6,741 bases of DNA, taken from the NCBI GenBank assembly GCA_947474415.1, contig CANJKD010000129.1, positions 1 to 6,741 on the forward strand, read 5' to 3'. Below are positions 6,219-6,741 of this stretch, in pieces. A model generated the notes under the pieces. It searched no databases, had not been told where the DNA came from, and saw nothing but the letters and a program-made list of their open reading frames with translations. The DNA is from Burkholderiales bacterium. Its GTDB lineage: Bacteria > Pseudomonadota > Gammaproteobacteria > Burkholderiales > Burkholderiaceae_C. Position numbers and translations under genes: made by a program. Each line of letters begins with the position of its first letter. The stretch's first letter is position 1.

Positions 6219-6741
6219 TCATGCAAGGTCTGGAAAGCGGGTGCGCCCGGGGCCATAGAGGCGCGCATGTTCGCGCAGGGCGAAGCGGTCGGTCATGCCG
6301 GCGAGGTAGTCGGCAACGGCCTGCTGAATTGGCTGGCGGGAGGCGTGGCGAGCCGGCATTTGCCCCGGCTCGGCCGTGTAGGCCTCGAACAATTCACGCA
6401 CCACCGCCTTGGCTGCCTCGGTGGTCTCGACGACGCGCGGGTGCCGGTAGAGCCGGGTTCGCAGAAACGCCTTCACCTCGGCAGACCCGGCGGACATTTC
6501 GGCCCCGGCATGGATCAGCGGCATGTGGTGGCGCACGGCGTCGGCACTCTGCGGCTCGTGCGCGTGCAGCGTGCCGGTGGCCGATGCGATCAGGTCATAA
6601 ACCTGTTCCGACAACATGCGCCGAAGGCTGTCGTACAGCAGCCGGCGGCCCTCGAGTTGCGGAACCGCCGCCAGCGCTTCGCAGTGAAATCGCGCGAACA
6701 GGGGCAAGGCCAGCAATTGCTCGTACACCATCAGGCCGGAG
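6219..6741 (-). CDS. dgt: Deoxyguanosinetriphosphate triphosphohydrolase (dGTPase), C-terminal part
   Basis: Only the last 173 complete codons are visible; the frame stays open to the window edge, so the start and the catalytic HD motif lie outside. dGTPases are cytosolic HD-domain enzymes that hydrolyse dGTP to deoxyguanosine and triphosphate, affecting dNTP balance. The identification rests on the C-terminal family signature, here QAVADYLAGMTDRFALREHA close to the end, and on the preceding helical segment with RRLLYDSLRRMLSEQVYDLI. The last residues are FPDLA, with TGA at 6221-6219. The stop overlaps an ATG (ATGA) of the frame that leads into fimU. The gene is not functionally linked to pili as far as known; it is probably just an upstream neighbour. 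Confidence 0.92.
   Translation of the reverse strand, partial: SGLMVYEQLLALPLFARFHCEALAAVPQLEGRRLLYDSLRRMLSEQVYDLIASATGTLHAHEPQSADAVRHHMPLIHAGAEMSAGSAEVKAFLRTRLYRHPRVVETTEAAKAVVRELFEAYTAEPGQMPARHASRQPIQQAVADYLAGMTDRFALREHARLYGPGRTRFPDLA

Noticed and set aside
1..6741. A new defence, mobile or other undescribed system
   Set aside because: All coding space is accounted for by dgt and the minor pilin operon. There are no transposase, integrase, toxin or direct repeat array signs on either strand.

Overview
The window is a GC-rich (by eye well above 60% G+C) bacterial chromosome segment in which every supported gene is on the minus strand. It holds the minor pilin operon of a type IVa pilus, in the order fimU-pilV-pilW-pilX-pilY1, preceded by the end of a dGTPase gene. 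The protein signatures and the operon layout fit a betaproteobacterium, most likely of the order Burkholderiales. That assignment is inferred from sequence style and gene order and was not tested by a search.

In transcription order (right to left): 6741-6219 is the C-terminal half of dgt, whose start lies beyond the window. 6218-6082 is a 137-base spacer with two perfect 8-bp inverted repeats and no convincing promoter. 6081-5542 is a GspH/FimT-family minor pilin (FimU position). 5551-5039 is pilV, 5042-3957 pilW, 3960-3367 pilX and 3355-17 pilY1. At the left edge (16-1) a strong ribosome binding site and an ATG open the next gene, expected from operon order to be pilE, of which only the start codon is present.

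The genes are tightly packed: fimU/pilV overlap by 10 bases, pilV/pilW and pilW/pilX each share an ATGA stop/start, pilX-pilY1 are 11 bases apart, and pilY1 is 13 bases from the next ATG. This implies one transcript with coupled translation. The four minor prepilins each have a short basic leader ending in Gly, followed by a hydrophobic N-terminal helix. They should be cleaved and methylated by PilD and assemble into a priming complex at the pilus tip. PilY1, a large exported protein with a von Willebrand A domain and a calcium-binding beta-propeller, is expected to sit on that tip and act in adhesion, surface sensing and control of retraction.

I found no mobile element, CRISPR array, RNA gene or clearly new system. 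The points worth a second look are modest: a FimU without the GRxR motif of DNA-binding FimT, Thr instead of Glu at position +5 of PilX, an RGD motif and calcium loop in PilY1 spaced much as in Pseudomonas aeruginosa, and an open frame running from the dgt stop codon into fimU.
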